NCBI GenBank assembly: GCA_020353515.1
Contig: CP070695.1
Span: forward strand, 4,092,291-4,128,120
Source: Candidatus Heimdallarchaeota archaeon
GTDB lineage: Archaea > Asgardarchaeota > Heimdallarchaeia > Hodarchaeales > Hodarchaeaceae
Reading direction: 5' to 3'
Length of the DNA: 35,830 nucleotides
The notes beneath the pieces are model-generated. The model did no database searches, was not told the origin of the DNA, and saw only the letters and a list, made by a program, of their open reading frames with translations. Made by a program: the position numbers and the translations under genes. Below are positions 16,151 through 25,142 of this stretch, piece after piece; within the stretch, counting starts at the first letter, position 1; every line of letters begins with the position of its first letter.

Positions 16151-18094
16151 TTGAACTCTAATTTTGATCATTCAATACGAGTTGGTTTAGTAGACCTATC
16201 CACGTCCAAAATATCTATCAAATCTCATTCATTCCAAAATAGTGCATTTAATAAGTACCTTGGAGGAGAAGGACTTGCAGCTGATTATCTCCTCCGTGAA
16301 ATGCCTCCTAAAGCGGATCCATTAGGGCCTGATAATATTTTATGTTTTATTACTGGAGTCCTTAGTGGAACTGTCGTCCCATTTTCGGGCCGTTTTATAG
16401 TTGCTGGAAAATCACCTTTAACTGGCACATGGGGAGAAGCTAATTCAGGTGGACGATTTGGCCCTGAACTGCGTCAAGCTGGATTTGATTTATTACTCAT
16501 TAAAGGTAAAGCGGAAGCATTATCAATTCTGAACATCACAAATGATTCTATTGAAATAATCCCCTCTCCTAATCTAAAAGGTTTAGATTGTGTTGAAACT
16601 GAAATAGAATTGAAAAAAAAGTATGGATTAAAAGCTCAAGTGGCTAGTATTGGATTAGCTGGGGAGAATTTAGTCTTAATTACTGGTATTATAACGGATA
16701 AAGCAAGAGTTGCTGCCAGAAGTGGTCTTGGGGCGGTTATGGGGTCAAAAAATTTGAAGGCTGTTGTCGCTCGTGGAACTAAAGATATCCCAATTTTCGA
16801 TCCTGATGGACTTCGTGAACTCCGTACTATGGTTAATAAATGGGTCTCTAAAGGTTTGAACTTTCTATTAAAACCTAGCCTGAAAATGTCCACTACATTT
16901 GCTCCGTGGCTTCGACGCTTCAAAGTAAAGAATTATGAATCCATGAGTACAAGTAGTATGATTATTGAATCATATAAGCGATGGGGAACTGCAGCAGGAA
17001 CAGCAGTGCTAGTTGAGACAGGAGATGCGCCAGTAAAGAATTGGAAAGGGTGTTATAAGGACTTTCCTTTGAAAAAAAGTGCTAAATTAGCAACTGATAG
17101 TGTAACAAAGTATCGGATTCGGAAATATGGGTGTAAAAGGTGTCCAATGGCTTGTGGAGGAATAATGGAGTATAAGGATGAACAGTATGATCTTCCAGAA
17201 ACACAAAAGCCTGAGTATGAAACTTTAGCTATGTTAGGGTCAAATCTCCTCAATGATGATCTTGGTTCAATTTATGCAATGAATGATTATTGTAATAGAC
17301 AGGGATTAGATACTATCGCTGTTGGTTCAATTCTTGGATATCTAATGGAAGCTAAAGAAAACGGGATAATAACTAAAAATGATTTAGGTGAACTAAATAT
17401 AGAGTGGGGAAATTCAAAAGATTTACTTCCTTTGATTAAAATGATCACGAATCGGGAGGGAATAGGGGATTTATTAGCAGAAGGTGTGGGTAATGCAGCT
17501 AAGGAACTTGGCGGTGAGGAGTTTGCGATTCATATTAACAATCAAGCTATCCCCGCGCATGATCCTCGATTCGCAAAAGCTTTCATAATTCCTTACAGAC
17601 TCGATCCAAGTCCTGGGCGCCATACACCCTTTACAGAGGTAATGATTGATATTTCTAAATTTCAAAAATTATATCCCTCTTTAAACAAGATGAATAGAAC
17701 ATTCGACTATTATTGCTATCATCAAACGATTTCAACTCTAGGATTATGTCAATTTGGTCTTGTTATAGGTAATTATCCAGCCCTCGAGTTTGTCAACTTA
17801 GTAACAGGATTGAATTTGTCCATAGAAGATTTCATTAAGATTGGAGAGAGAACTTTAACAGTGAAACATCTATTTAATCTCCGAGAGGGAATCAATCCAT
17901 TGGACTATGAACTACCTAGAAGAATTCTGGAAAAAGCGGAAGACGGACCAAATCAAGATGTATCATTGATTGAGGAAGAAGGAAAAATTATCAAGGAGTT
18001 TCTCACGGCTCTGAAGTGGGATTTAAACACAACTATCCCTGATAGTGATCATTTAAAAGAACTAATGTTGGAAGATTTTATCATAAAATCCTAA
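16151..18094 (+). CDS. Tungsten-type aldehyde:ferredoxin oxidoreductase
   Basis: At 647 residues it is slightly longer than the roughly 605-residue Pyrococcus AOR. The 4Fe-4S ligands are C328, C331, C335 (GCKRCPMAC) and C533 (LGLCQFG). The bis-pterin loop NRQGLD (382-387) and the N-terminal YLGGEGLAA segment are intact, as is SARSGLGA-like ARSGLGAVMGSKNLKA (190-205). The enzyme oxidises aldehydes to acids and reduces ferredoxin, using a tungsto- or molybdo-bispterin cofactor. The start is TTG, with AGGTGG 4 nt before it. It is the first gene of a same-strand run with SCP2, aldolase, kinase and dehydrogenase, which suggests that it oxidises an aldehyde released by the aldolase. Confidence 0.92.
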   Translation: MNSNFDHSIRVGLVDLSTSKISIKSHSFQNSAFNKYLGGEGLAADYLLREMPPKADPLGPDNILCFITGVLSGTVVPFSGRFIVAGKSPLTGTWGEANSGGRFGPELRQAGFDLLLIKGKAEALSILNITNDSIEIIPSPNLKGLDCVETEIELKKKYGLKAQVASIGLAGENLVLITGIITDKARVAARSGLGAVMGSKNLKAVVARGTKDIPIFDPDGLRELRTMVNKWVSKGLNFLLKPSLKMSTTFAPWLRRFKVKNYESMSTSSMIIESYKRWGTAAGTAVLVETGDAPVKNWKGCYKDFPLKKSAKLATDSVTKYRIRKYGCKRCPMACGGIMEYKDEQYDLPETQKPEYETLAMLGSNLLNDDLGSIYAMNDYCNRQGLDTIAVGSILGYLMEAKENGIITKNDLGELNIEWGNSKDLLPLIKMITNREGIGDLLAEGVGNAAKELGGEEFAIHINNQAIPAHDPRFAKAFIIPYRLDPSPGRHTPFTEVMIDISKFQKLYPSLNKMNRTFDYYCYHQTISTLGLCQFGLVIGNYPALEFVNLVTGLNLSIEDFIKIGERTLTVKHLFNLREGINPLDYELPRRILEKAEDGPNQDVSLIEEEGKIIKEFLTALKWDLNTTIPDSDHLKELMLEDFIIKS

Positions 18095-18161
18095 GAAAAA
18101 AAGAAAATGCTTTTAGATAAATTCAAAGACTGCTTAACTGAATTTTGCGGATGAATAAAAA

Positions 18162-18500
18162 ATGTCAGAACAAGAAGCGATTAATGCAATCAATAAAATG
18201 TTGGAAAATTTTAACACAGAAAAAGCTAAAAAGACCTTCCGAAAATGGACGAAGACTATGGCTTTTGAATTCAGTGATTTAGGAAAGACTTTCTATACGA
18301 ACATCGAGCTTGGTGTCCCAAGTGACGTGGTCGAAGGAGAACCAGAAGGAAAGGTTCATGTACGAATCACAACTGATGCAGCAACATGGAAAGGGATCAT
18401 GTCTGGAGAAATCGGTGGAATGAAAGCGTATACAAGTAAAAAGCTAAAAGTAAAGGGTAGCATGCCCGATCTGTTAAAACTTCAAAAAATAATGAAATAA
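18162..18500 (+). CDS. SCP2 sterol-carrier domain protein
   Basis: This 112-residue protein is a single SCP2 domain. A helical N-terminus (about 1-30) is followed by the five-strand sheet, with GKVHVRITTDAATWKGIMSGE (about 63-83) and KLKVKGSMPDLLKLQ near the end. Such domains bind lipids or acyl-CoA in a hydrophobic tunnel. It sits 67 nt after AOR, before genes for sugar breakdown, where a lipid-binding protein is unexpected; it may sequester a hydrophobic aldehyde or acyl substrate. That role is inference. Confidence 0.85.
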   Translation: MSEQEAINAINKMLENFNTEKAKKTFRKWTKTMAFEFSDLGKTFYTNIELGVPSDVVEGEPEGKVHVRITTDAATWKGIMSGEIGGMKAYTSKKLKVKGSMPDLLKLQKIMK

Positions 18501-18532
18501 CAAGATTTTACTCTTTTTACTCATTTTAATCC

Positions 18533-18540
18533 TATAAAAT
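18533..18540 (+). promoter_or_regulatory. Possible internal TATA box before the aldolase gene
   Basis: TATAAAAT would give a transcription start near 18560, which leaves room for a short leader before ATG 18582 but almost none before TTG 18567. It argues for the ATG start and for an internal promoter of the aldolase-kinase-dehydrogenase genes. Confidence 0.35.
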
Positions 18541-18581
18541 CATGAAATTTTCGTTATTATATTCTTTTGGATGATGTAATA

Positions 18582-19202
18582 ATGACTTCTGATCAAGAAA
18601 TAAAAGTAGAATTATGTCAAACCATGAAGGAATTGTATACGGAACGTATCCTTACAGATATTGGAGGAAATTTGAGTTTTCGATCTGAAGATGACGATAA
18701 ATTTTTCTGGATCACTCCTTCTGGATTGCAGAAAAATATAGTTGAACCAAAACATCTGATTAAAATGTCAATGGACGGAGAAGTAATATCTGAAGAAACT
18801 GAGATGAATCCTTCCGTTGAGTGGCCAATGCATTTACGAATTTTTCAGGAGGATGAGGATTTCAAAGTAATTATTCATAGTCATGCTCCCCTGGCTACTT
18901 CTGTTTCTGTTCTTAAAGATCCACCTGAATTTCCCCCTCTAACTGCTGAACTAGGCTTTTTAGTTCCTGAAATTATTATTGTGCCATATGAACAATCAGG
19001 TTCAGAAGAGCTTGGAGAGGCTGTAGCAGACAAACTCTGGGATTCTAGCATATTAATACTAGAAAACCATGGTGTTGTAGCAGTAGGAGAAACATTTAGA
19101 GAAGCTGCAACAAAAACACGAGGGATGGAGGAATATTTCCGTCTTTATCTTAATGCACGACAATTTGGCGGAGAACTACGAAAATTTCCTGGTTTTGATT
19201 AG
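18582..19202 (+). CDS. Class II aldolase/adducin-family protein
   Basis: This is a zinc-dependent aldolase of the L-fuculose-phosphate/L-ribulose-phosphate epimerase family. IGGNLSFR, WITPSGLQK and SVEWPMH appear in family order. The zinc ligands are the two His of IIHSHAPLA and the His of ENHGVV; the catalytic acid is the Glu in VEWPMH. It would split a sugar 1-phosphate into dihydroxyacetone phosphate and an aldehyde. I start it at ATG 18582 (206 residues); TTG 18567 would add five residues and lacks a ribosome site. The FGGY kinase gene begins 15 nt after its stop, so kinase and aldolase are probably one functional unit. Confidence 0.88.
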   Translation: MTSDQEIKVELCQTMKELYTERILTDIGGNLSFRSEDDDKFFWITPSGLQKNIVEPKHLIKMSMDGEVISEETEMNPSVEWPMHLRIFQEDEDFKVIIHSHAPLATSVSVLKDPPEFPPLTAELGFLVPEIIIVPYEQSGSEELGEAVADKLWDSSILILENHGVVAVGETFREAATKTRGMEEYFRLYLNARQFGGELRKFPGFD

Positions 19203-19216
19203 GAGACGATGCTTAA

Positions 19217-20725
19217 ATGAATGATTATTACTTAACTATTGATGCTGGAACAAGTGGAGGAAAGGCGGTAATTGGTAATGAGAAAGGAGAAATAGTAGGA
19301 TATGCGAAATCTAAATGGGCCCACCTCTATCGCATTCCCGAAGATTTAGCTCCATATGGACATGAATTTGATCCAAACCAATTTTGGAGTATACTCATTA
19401 ATACGATACAAGATGCAATTAACTCTGCACAAATCGATCCAAGTCAAATCATAGCAATTTCGGCTACATCTCAAAGGCAAGGATGTGTATTCCTTGATGA
19501 ACATGGAAAAGAGTTGTATGCAGGACCGAATCGTGATGTACGAGGATTAGAAGTTGACACAGAGGAGTTTATGGACAATGATGAGGTTTACGATATCACT
19601 GGGAGGGGACTTCCTTTTATTTTCCCATTAGCAAGACTAGTATGGTTTCAAGAAAATGAGGAGGAAATTTATGAGAAAATCAAGCATCTCCTGACAATTG
19701 ACGGCTGGGTTAATTTTCATTTAACAGGCCAATTCGCTATTGATGAGACTGGAGCAGCTGAAACACTCTTATATGATATAACAAAGAAAAAATGGTCAGA
19801 AAAGATTCTTGATGAGTTTGAAATCCCATATGAAATCCTTCCTAAAAAGATGGAATTTGGTGAACTAATTGGGAATATTCTTCCAGATATAGCGAAAAAA
19901 CTGGAACTAAAAGAGCAAACACCTATTTTTATTGGATGTGCCGATAGTCAGGCTTCATTAATAGGTTGTGGAGCAATTAACCAAGGGTCTTTAGGAGTAG
20001 TTGCTGGATCAACTATGCCAATTTATTTTGTTATTGATAGTCCAATTATGGATCCTGAAAGAAAGGTTTGGACAAATCCCTTCCTAGGAAAGTGGGTGAT
20101 TGAATCAAATGCAGGAACAGCGGGAGATGCCCATCAGTGGTTTGTTGAATCCTTTCTTGAGAAATTAGGTGTAAAAGAACCATATAATCGATTTGAGGAA
20201 CTTGTAAATTCTCAAGTTCCTGGAGCAGGAGGAGTTCAAGCAGATATTGGTCCACAGATTTTCAATGCTCAGAACATGTTACGAATTCCAACTGGAGGGT
20301 TTATCTTCTCTCCAATCGCATATATGTTAGAAGGGAATCTTGATATTAGTGCCTTTGCTCGGTCTGTTGTAGAAAATCTTTCCTTTTCTGTTCGAGCAAA
20401 TATGGAACAAATTCTTAAAGTAGCAGACTCTCCCTTGGAAAGCGTTTACGTTGTGGGTGGATTAGCTCGATCAAAAGCGTTCAATCAAATTCTAGCTGAC
20501 GTGATTCAATCTGATGTTCATGTTTATGTTCCAGAGGGTGCCTCTGTAGCTGGTTTTATCTCTGGGATGATAGGTACTGAGCGATTTAAGACGGTAGATG
20601 AAGCAGTGTCTCAATTGGTCGAGAAAAAAGACATCTACTCACCCAATGAAGATAACGGAGCTGAATATGACAATCTTTTTTCTCAATGGCTAGAGCTTTA
20701 TGAAAAATCAAGGGAAGAAGACTGA
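19217..20725 (+). CDS. FGGY-family carbohydrate kinase (LsrK/xylulokinase-like)
   Basis: This 502-residue sugar kinase has an N-terminal phosphate loop IDAGTSGGKAV (about 8-18), a second ATP site around IGCADSQASLIGCG and GSLGVVAGSTMP, and the C-terminal ARSKAFNQILADV adenosine-binding helix. By eye the N-terminal half (WAH... then GHEFDPNQFWS, ATSQRQGCVFLDE, GPNRDVRG) follows the LsrK (autoinducer-2 kinase) pattern at least as well as xylulokinase, but this does not fix the substrate. It phosphorylates a sugar or polyol at the expense of ATP, supplying the aldolase encoded just upstream. AGGAG stands 11 nt before the ATG. Confidence 0.88.
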   Translation: MNDYYLTIDAGTSGGKAVIGNEKGEIVGYAKSKWAHLYRIPEDLAPYGHEFDPNQFWSILINTIQDAINSAQIDPSQIIAISATSQRQGCVFLDEHGKELYAGPNRDVRGLEVDTEEFMDNDEVYDITGRGLPFIFPLARLVWFQENEEEIYEKIKHLLTIDGWVNFHLTGQFAIDETGAAETLLYDITKKKWSEKILDEFEIPYEILPKKMEFGELIGNILPDIAKKLELKEQTPIFIGCADSQASLIGCGAINQGSLGVVAGSTMPIYFVIDSPIMDPERKVWTNPFLGKWVIESNAGTAGDAHQWFVESFLEKLGVKEPYNRFEELVNSQVPGAGGVQADIGPQIFNAQNMLRIPTGGFIFSPIAYMLEGNLDISAFARSVVENLSFSVRANMEQILKVADSPLESVYVVGGLARSKAFNQILADVIQSDVHVYVPEGASVAGFISGMIGTERFKTVDEAVSQLVEKKDIYSPNEDNGAEYDNLFSQWLELYEKSREED

Positions 20726-20749
20726 AGATTTTTTTAAGAGGAATTAATA

Positions 20750-21763
20750 GTGAAAATCCTAATCACCGCTCCTTTCCATGAAAGTGGATTGAAAAAGTTA
20801 GAAGAACACTGTGAGGTAATTTATGAGAGCTGGCGGGACACCGGGAAAATCTATTTTGATGATGAAGAACTCATTAGAAAATTAAATGATAATGAAATTG
20901 ATATCATAATAACAGAGGCAGATGAAGTTGATGCTTGGGTGATTGAGAAAACAAATCTAAAACTTATTGCATCAGCTAGAGGAACCCCTGTGAATGTTGA
21001 TGAGGAAGCAGCTGCAGAAAAAAAAATTCCTGTAATTTATACTCCTCATAGGAATGCCGATGCAGTGGCAGACCTCACAGTGGGGATGATGCTTACTCAA
21101 GCTCGAAAAATGATTGAAATAGACCGTCTCCTTAGAAGTGGTAAATTTAATACTGCAGAACTAGAGAGTGAAGAAGAATTTACAGAGTTTTATAGTCGGT
21201 TTCAGGGAGTGGAATTAGGTGGATTAACAATCGGTATCATTGGATTTGGAGCTATAGGATCGCGAGTAGCACAGAGATTGCATAATGGATTTGGATCAAA
21301 AATACTTTACTTTGATCCTTATATTCCAGAAGATCATGTGATTGTGCTTGAAACTAAAGCTAAACAAGTATCTCTTGAAACTCTGATGAAAGAATCTGAC
21401 ATGATCAGCATTCATACTCCCCCCATTGAAGAAACAGACGAGTTAGTTAATGCGGAAATGTTAGCTTTAATGAAACCAACCGCACATTTCTTCAATCTAG
21501 CTCGTTCTTACTGCATTCAGGAAGATGCCCTATATGAAGCTGTTAAAGAAAAGAGAATAGCTGGAGCGGGCCTTGATGTTTTTGATGAAGAGCCCGTCGA
21601 TTCCGAGAATCGCTTTCTAGAATTTGATAATGTAACAGTTATGCCCCATTTTGGAGGTAATACTGTTGATGTTGTTCGTCACCAAACAAATATGATTACC
21701 GAGGATGTCTTAAACTTCTTGCGGTCAAAACCAATTAAAAACCTATGGAATCCTCAAACTTGA
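20750..21763 (+). CDS. D-isomer-specific 2-hydroxyacid dehydrogenase
   Basis: This 337-residue NAD-dependent enzyme belongs to the phosphoglycerate/glyoxylate/lactate dehydrogenase family. The Rossmann motif is GIIGFGAIGSR (162-172), with Asp189 near the end of beta-2, favouring NAD over NADP. The catalytic set is Arg252 (NLARSY), the Glu of DEEPV (280-281) and His300 (MPHFGG). The start is GTG (20750), with AGAGG about 8 nt upstream. It ends the AOR-to-dehydrogenase run, 24 nt after the kinase. The context suggests that it reduces or oxidises a 2-oxo/2-hydroxy acid from the same route, such as glycolate or lactate; the substrate is not certain. It is convergent with the next gene. Confidence 0.9.
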   Translation: MKILITAPFHESGLKKLEEHCEVIYESWRDTGKIYFDDEELIRKLNDNEIDIIITEADEVDAWVIEKTNLKLIASARGTPVNVDEEAAAEKKIPVIYTPHRNADAVADLTVGMMLTQARKMIEIDRLLRSGKFNTAELESEEEFTEFYSRFQGVELGGLTIGIIGFGAIGSRVAQRLHNGFGSKILYFDPYIPEDHVIVLETKAKQVSLETLMKESDMISIHTPPIEETDELVNAEMLALMKPTAHFFNLARSYCIQEDALYEAVKEKRIAGAGLDVFDEEPVDSENRFLEFDNVTVMPHFGGNTVDVVRHQTNMITEDVLNFLRSKPIKNLWNPQT

Positions 21764-21771
21764 ATTATGGA

Positions 21772-23469
21772 TCACAATAAAAGAAACAACACAGAAAAAA
21801 CCGAATAAATTGTGAGTCCACTAAGTATCATGAATATTAGGGTAGAGTGAAACCCCCATTTTGTTCGAATGATCGCACTAATCACTCCTAGTAGTCCAAA
21901 AAGTCCAAATCCATAAACAATGAAACGGATTTCTATCAGATTCCACCATATAATTAAACTGAAAAAAACAGCACATTTGGATAAAAGATAGATTAGTGAC
22001 ATACTTAAGATGTACCAATACTTTTTTTCATTTCTCTTAAGTTTTGTAATAAATTGATGTGTTAGCTCCCAGTAAAAAAGAGATTCTATACCTAAAAATA
22101 TGCCAATTGCAATGAGAATTGGACTTAATCTAATTCCTGTTTCTAAATTAATGAATGGTATCCAAGGGTAATCCGTTAGCAATAACAAGACGAAATAAAT
22201 GACTAGAATGAAAAAAAGCGTAATTCCAGTGTCGATAATCCATTCTTTTATTACTGTGTATGAAGGAGTTCGCAATTTATTATTTTGGAGTTTATAATCC
22301 CCTACAATCATTAAACTAATTGTGCTTAAAGAACTCAAGATAAGTCCTATGAGGGTTGAATAGTGGATTACTACTATGAGAGAAATAAGTACTGAAGCTA
22401 TATGAAGGAGTACAAAGGATAAAACGATGAGTACTAGAAATTTTAATGATGATTCATCAAAAGAAAACCTTTCTGAAGGTTTTTGAAAGTTCCATTTAGA
22501 AAGAATATTTTGATGGACTATTGGAAAAAAAGAAAGAATACTTATCGTAAACAATAAACCTCCAATTAATAACGTAATCCAACTTGCCATAAGATACAAA
22601 TAGGAAGCTGATGGCGGGTTTATTATCCGTGTGTGTGGATTTCTAAACACTTCTCGTAGGAACTGTGTTGTTTCCTGCTTCACCCGATCTCCATTCACAT
22701 TATGTTCTTCCCCTGAAAAAACGATCAGCTTGTGACTATCCGATCTGTTTGAAGCATCAAGGAGATCCTCAGCATGATGAACGGGAACGAGGGGATCAAG
22801 CTCCCCATGTATCACTAATAAATTCTCTATATTATTAACGTAGTTTATCGGAGATCGTTCCTCAAGAGCGGTCAAATTTGAGGGGTCAATTGTTACATAT
22901 GGTCGGTAAGATATTCTCTCATTTGTGCGGAAATCGCGCTCTTTCAACCAAGCAGTTGTATTTGCTGGAGCAGAAACAGCTATTGCAGCCCTGATACGAG
23001 GATCATTACCCGCAGCAAGAAGACTAATCATACCACCAAACGAGGCACCCCAAACAGATATGGCACTAGAATTAACTAATTCTGATCGTGAAATCAAATA
23101 ATCTACTGCAACATTTGCGTCAGCTTGTTCTGCAAGACCTAATGTAGAGACACCACCAGATTCCCCATGACCACGAAGATCTGGAACCAATACTACGAAG
23201 CCTGCTTTAACAAAATCCAAACAATTAGTTAGAATATTTTCTTTTGTACCTCCCCATCCATGATAAGCTAGGATTGCTGGTCTTTGACTCTTAAGATCAC
23301 TTGGATAAAGGAATAATGCTGAAATTCTGACCCCTTTACTATCCAACTGGATTCGGTCAACGTGGATGTTTGAATAAGCAAGATTACCAAAAACACCACT
23401 GATAATCAGTAAAACAGAAGCGGTTCCCAGTAGTAATCCTATTAAAGGATCAAACTTCCTCAAACTCAT
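21772..23469 (-). CDS. Alpha/beta hydrolase fused to a C-terminal multipass membrane domain
   Basis: This 565-residue two-part protein starts with one membrane anchor (about 10-32), followed by an alpha/beta hydrolase domain (about 40-270): oxyanion HGWGGT (70-75), RGHGESGG (99-106), nucleophile Ser143 in WGASFGG, Asp224 in HGELDPLVP, and His255 in SGEEHNV. This is the dienelactone hydrolase/S9-peptidase-like branch. The rest (about 285-565) is eight or nine membrane helices without a known motif. The hydrolase is probably extracytoplasmic, since it sits between the anchor and the bundle. The substrate is unknown. It follows the acyltransferase gene by 18 nt, so a lipid or ester substrate is a reasonable guess. 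Confidence 0.88.
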   Translation of the reverse strand: MSLRKFDPLIGLLLGTASVLLIISGVFGNLAYSNIHVDRIQLDSKGVRISALFLYPSDLKSQRPAILAYHGWGGTKENILTNCLDFVKAGFVVLVPDLRGHGESGGVSTLGLAEQADANVAVDYLISRSELVNSSAISVWGASFGGMISLLAAGNDPRIRAAIAVSAPANTTAWLKERDFRTNERISYRPYVTIDPSNLTALEERSPINYVNNIENLLVIHGELDPLVPVHHAEDLLDASNRSDSHKLIVFSGEEHNVNGDRVKQETTQFLREVFRNPHTRIINPPSASYLYLMASWITLLIGGLLFTISILSFFPIVHQNILSKWNFQKPSERFSFDESSLKFLVLIVLSFVLLHIASVLISLIVVIHYSTLIGLILSSLSTISLMIVGDYKLQNNKLRTPSYTVIKEWIIDTGITLFFILVIYFVLLLLTDYPWIPFINLETGIRLSPILIAIGIFLGIESLFYWELTHQFITKLKRNEKKYWYILSMSLIYLLSKCAVFFSLIIWWNLIEIRFIVYGFGLFGLLGVISAIIRTKWGFHSTLIFMILSGLTIYSVFSVLFLLL

Positions 23470-23487
23470 TGGTAATCAATAAAATAC

Positions 23488-24447
23488 TCAGAGCTGATCA
23501 TCTAGCCATTCTAAGAACTCATCTGTAGGCGTCAGGCTAAATTCTAGTTTTTTAGAAAATACATCCTCTCGAGTCTTCTTCCGTTTTATTTTAGATTTAG
23601 CTTGAGGGACTCCTGCTAGCCAATCCTCAAACGAATCCACAACATCTTTTCTCTTCTTTCGCTTGTTCCATTCATCTACAATTTTCTTCTTTTTTAAAAG
23701 CCACTTTGGAGGAGTCATGACTTGTTGAATTCCATCCATACAGCGTAATGTACGCGCTTCATTTGGAGGGATACCATATCCTTGGGACAAAATACGAATT
23801 TCATGCATGATTAAATCAGTAGCTGCCCGAAGAGCATATGGATTGAAAATATCTTTCTGTTCATAATTATAATGGAGAAAGATGGGATTACCAACTCTAA
23901 GAGTGACTTTCTTTCCAGGAGTCGGCCAATTTCCTCCATAAGGTAAAATACCATCCGTACCAATAATACCAACAGGTATAACTGGGGAGTCAGTTTCAAA
24001 CGCAAAACGAGCTACTCCAACTTTTCCCTCCAATTCTTTACGGGAGTAACGAATGTGCCCTTCTGGAAAAATCCCTAGAGCTTGATTGTGACGTAATATA
24101 TCAATTCCCCTTTTGATAGCCTCTTGATTGTCTCGCTTTTTTACTGGAATGACTCCAAAATAATCCATCATGGCTCCCCAGAATCTGTTCTTCCAGAGAG
24201 CACTTTTCTTTCCTAGAAAAAAGATCCTTTTTTCCTTCATTTCTGATGGAACGACTAAACCCATTAGAAATGCGTCAATTACACTTTCATGATTACCTGC
24301 AAAGATAACGCCTTCCCGTAGGTCATTTATATTATCAATCAGATTTTCTTGTCTTCCCTCAATCTCCAATCGATAACCAAAAAGAGCAGCGAACTGAACT
24401 GCCTTTCTAATGACCCCATATTTCGCATCGGAAATATTATCAGCCAT
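23488..24447 (-). CDS. PlsC-like 1-acylglycerol-3-phosphate acyltransferase family protein
   Basis: This 319-residue protein has the LPLAT/PlsC catalytic motif NHESVID with His53 and Asp58 (HX4D), the glycerophosphate-binding FPEGHIRYSR (Glu129 at the centre), and a PVIPVGI segment. The C-terminal 90 residues are very basic and not part of the family core. In bacteria such enzymes transfer an acyl chain to lysophosphatidate; archaea normally use ether lipids, so the physiological acceptor is open. There is no strong membrane helix, so peripheral attachment is likely. It precedes the alpha/beta hydrolase by 18 nt, suggesting an acyl-transfer/acyl-hydrolysis pair. Confidence 0.85.
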   Translation of the reverse strand: MADNISDAKYGVIRKAVQFAALFGYRLEIEGRQENLIDNINDLREGVIFAGNHESVIDAFLMGLVVPSEMKEKRIFFLGKKSALWKNRFWGAMMDYFGVIPVKKRDNQEAIKRGIDILRHNQALGIFPEGHIRYSRKELEGKVGVARFAFETDSPVIPVGIIGTDGILPYGGNWPTPGKKVTLRVGNPIFLHYNYEQKDIFNPYALRAATDLIMHEIRILSQGYGIPPNEARTLRCMDGIQQVMTPPKWLLKKKKIVDEWNKRKKRKDVVDSFEDWLAGVPQAKSKIKRKKTREDVFSKKLEFSLTPTDEFLEWLDDQL

Positions 24448-24533
24448 TTTTCGGCAACTCGTGACAATTAAATAGAGAGGAACGGTTTATAAAATGATGA
24501 ACAAGGACTTGTTATTCTTTCTATCAACCAAAT

Positions 24534-24551
24534 AGAAGATAAAAATCTTCT
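24534..24551 (-). terminator. Hairpin downstream of the RNA cyclic phosphodiesterase gene
   Basis: AGAAGAT and ATCTTCT form perfect 7-bp arms around a 4-nt loop, about 24 nt beyond the stop of the gene at 24575. On the minus strand the loop is TTTT. It may end the MFS-ThpR transcript or protect its 3' end. It lies before the acyltransferase gene. Confidence 0.4.
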
Positions 24552-24574
24552 TATGGAAGCAGAACTTGACTTTA

Positions 24575-25132
24575 TTATTTCATCGAAACGACAAGTAAAT
24601 CCTCATAAATAGCGCCCTTTGGTGTTAGAGTACTTTTCTTGAGAATAAATTCATCAACCATTTGAACACCAATGGGAATGGTTTTCGAATCTTGGATAAT
24701 GGTGGTTAATCGTTTTTTGTCAGCATTACGTAATTTTTTAATTCGTGCTAGAGTTAAGTGGGGAGAAAAACGTCTTTTTTCTCTTGGAAATCCTAGAGGA
24801 TTAAGTTTTTCCTCTACAAGATTAGCAAGTTCTTTCAAACTATCACTCCCTTCTTTGATTCCAATCCAAACAACCCTGATATAATTCAGATTGGGGAAGC
24901 AGCCCATTCCTTCTAATGCCATCTTAAACGAAGAAAAATCAATTGTTTGAATTGCTTGTTTGATTGGAGCTATTCGAGATTCTGGTACTTCTCCCAAGAA
25001 CTTTAGTGTAAGGTGTAATTGATACGATTTGACAGGCCGAACTCCATCATATCTGATCCTTGAGATTAATTCTTCTATTTGGGTAACAATCTCAGAATTG
25101 TTGATTTCGACACATATGAAAGATCGAACCAT
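24575..25132 (-). CDS. thpR: RNA 2',3'-cyclic phosphodiesterase (LigT/ThpR)
   Basis: This 185-residue protein of the 2H phosphoesterase superfamily has both catalytic motifs: HLTLKFLGE with His40 and Thr42, and SPHLTLARI with His125 and Thr127. The length is the usual one for archaeal ThpR. It opens 2',3'-cyclic phosphate ends of RNA to 2'-phosphate and can join tRNA halves in vitro. AGAGG is close before the ATG, and the MFS gene ends 10 nt upstream, so the two are probably cotranscribed without an obvious functional tie. Confidence 0.93.
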   Translation of the reverse strand: MVRSFICVEINNSEIVTQIEELISRIRYDGVRPVKSYQLHLTLKFLGEVPESRIAPIKQAIQTIDFSSFKMALEGMGCFPNLNYIRVVWIGIKEGSDSLKELANLVEEKLNPLGFPREKRRFSPHLTLARIKKLRNADKKRLTTIIQDSKTIPIGVQMVDEFILKKSTLTPKGAIYEDLLVVSMK

Positions 25133-25142
25133 TATTTTTCCT

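Noticed and set aside
18501..18566. T-rich stretch after the SCP2 gene as a transcript end
   Set aside because: Short T runs are common in this DNA, and no hairpin is associated; it may equally be read through into the aldolase gene.
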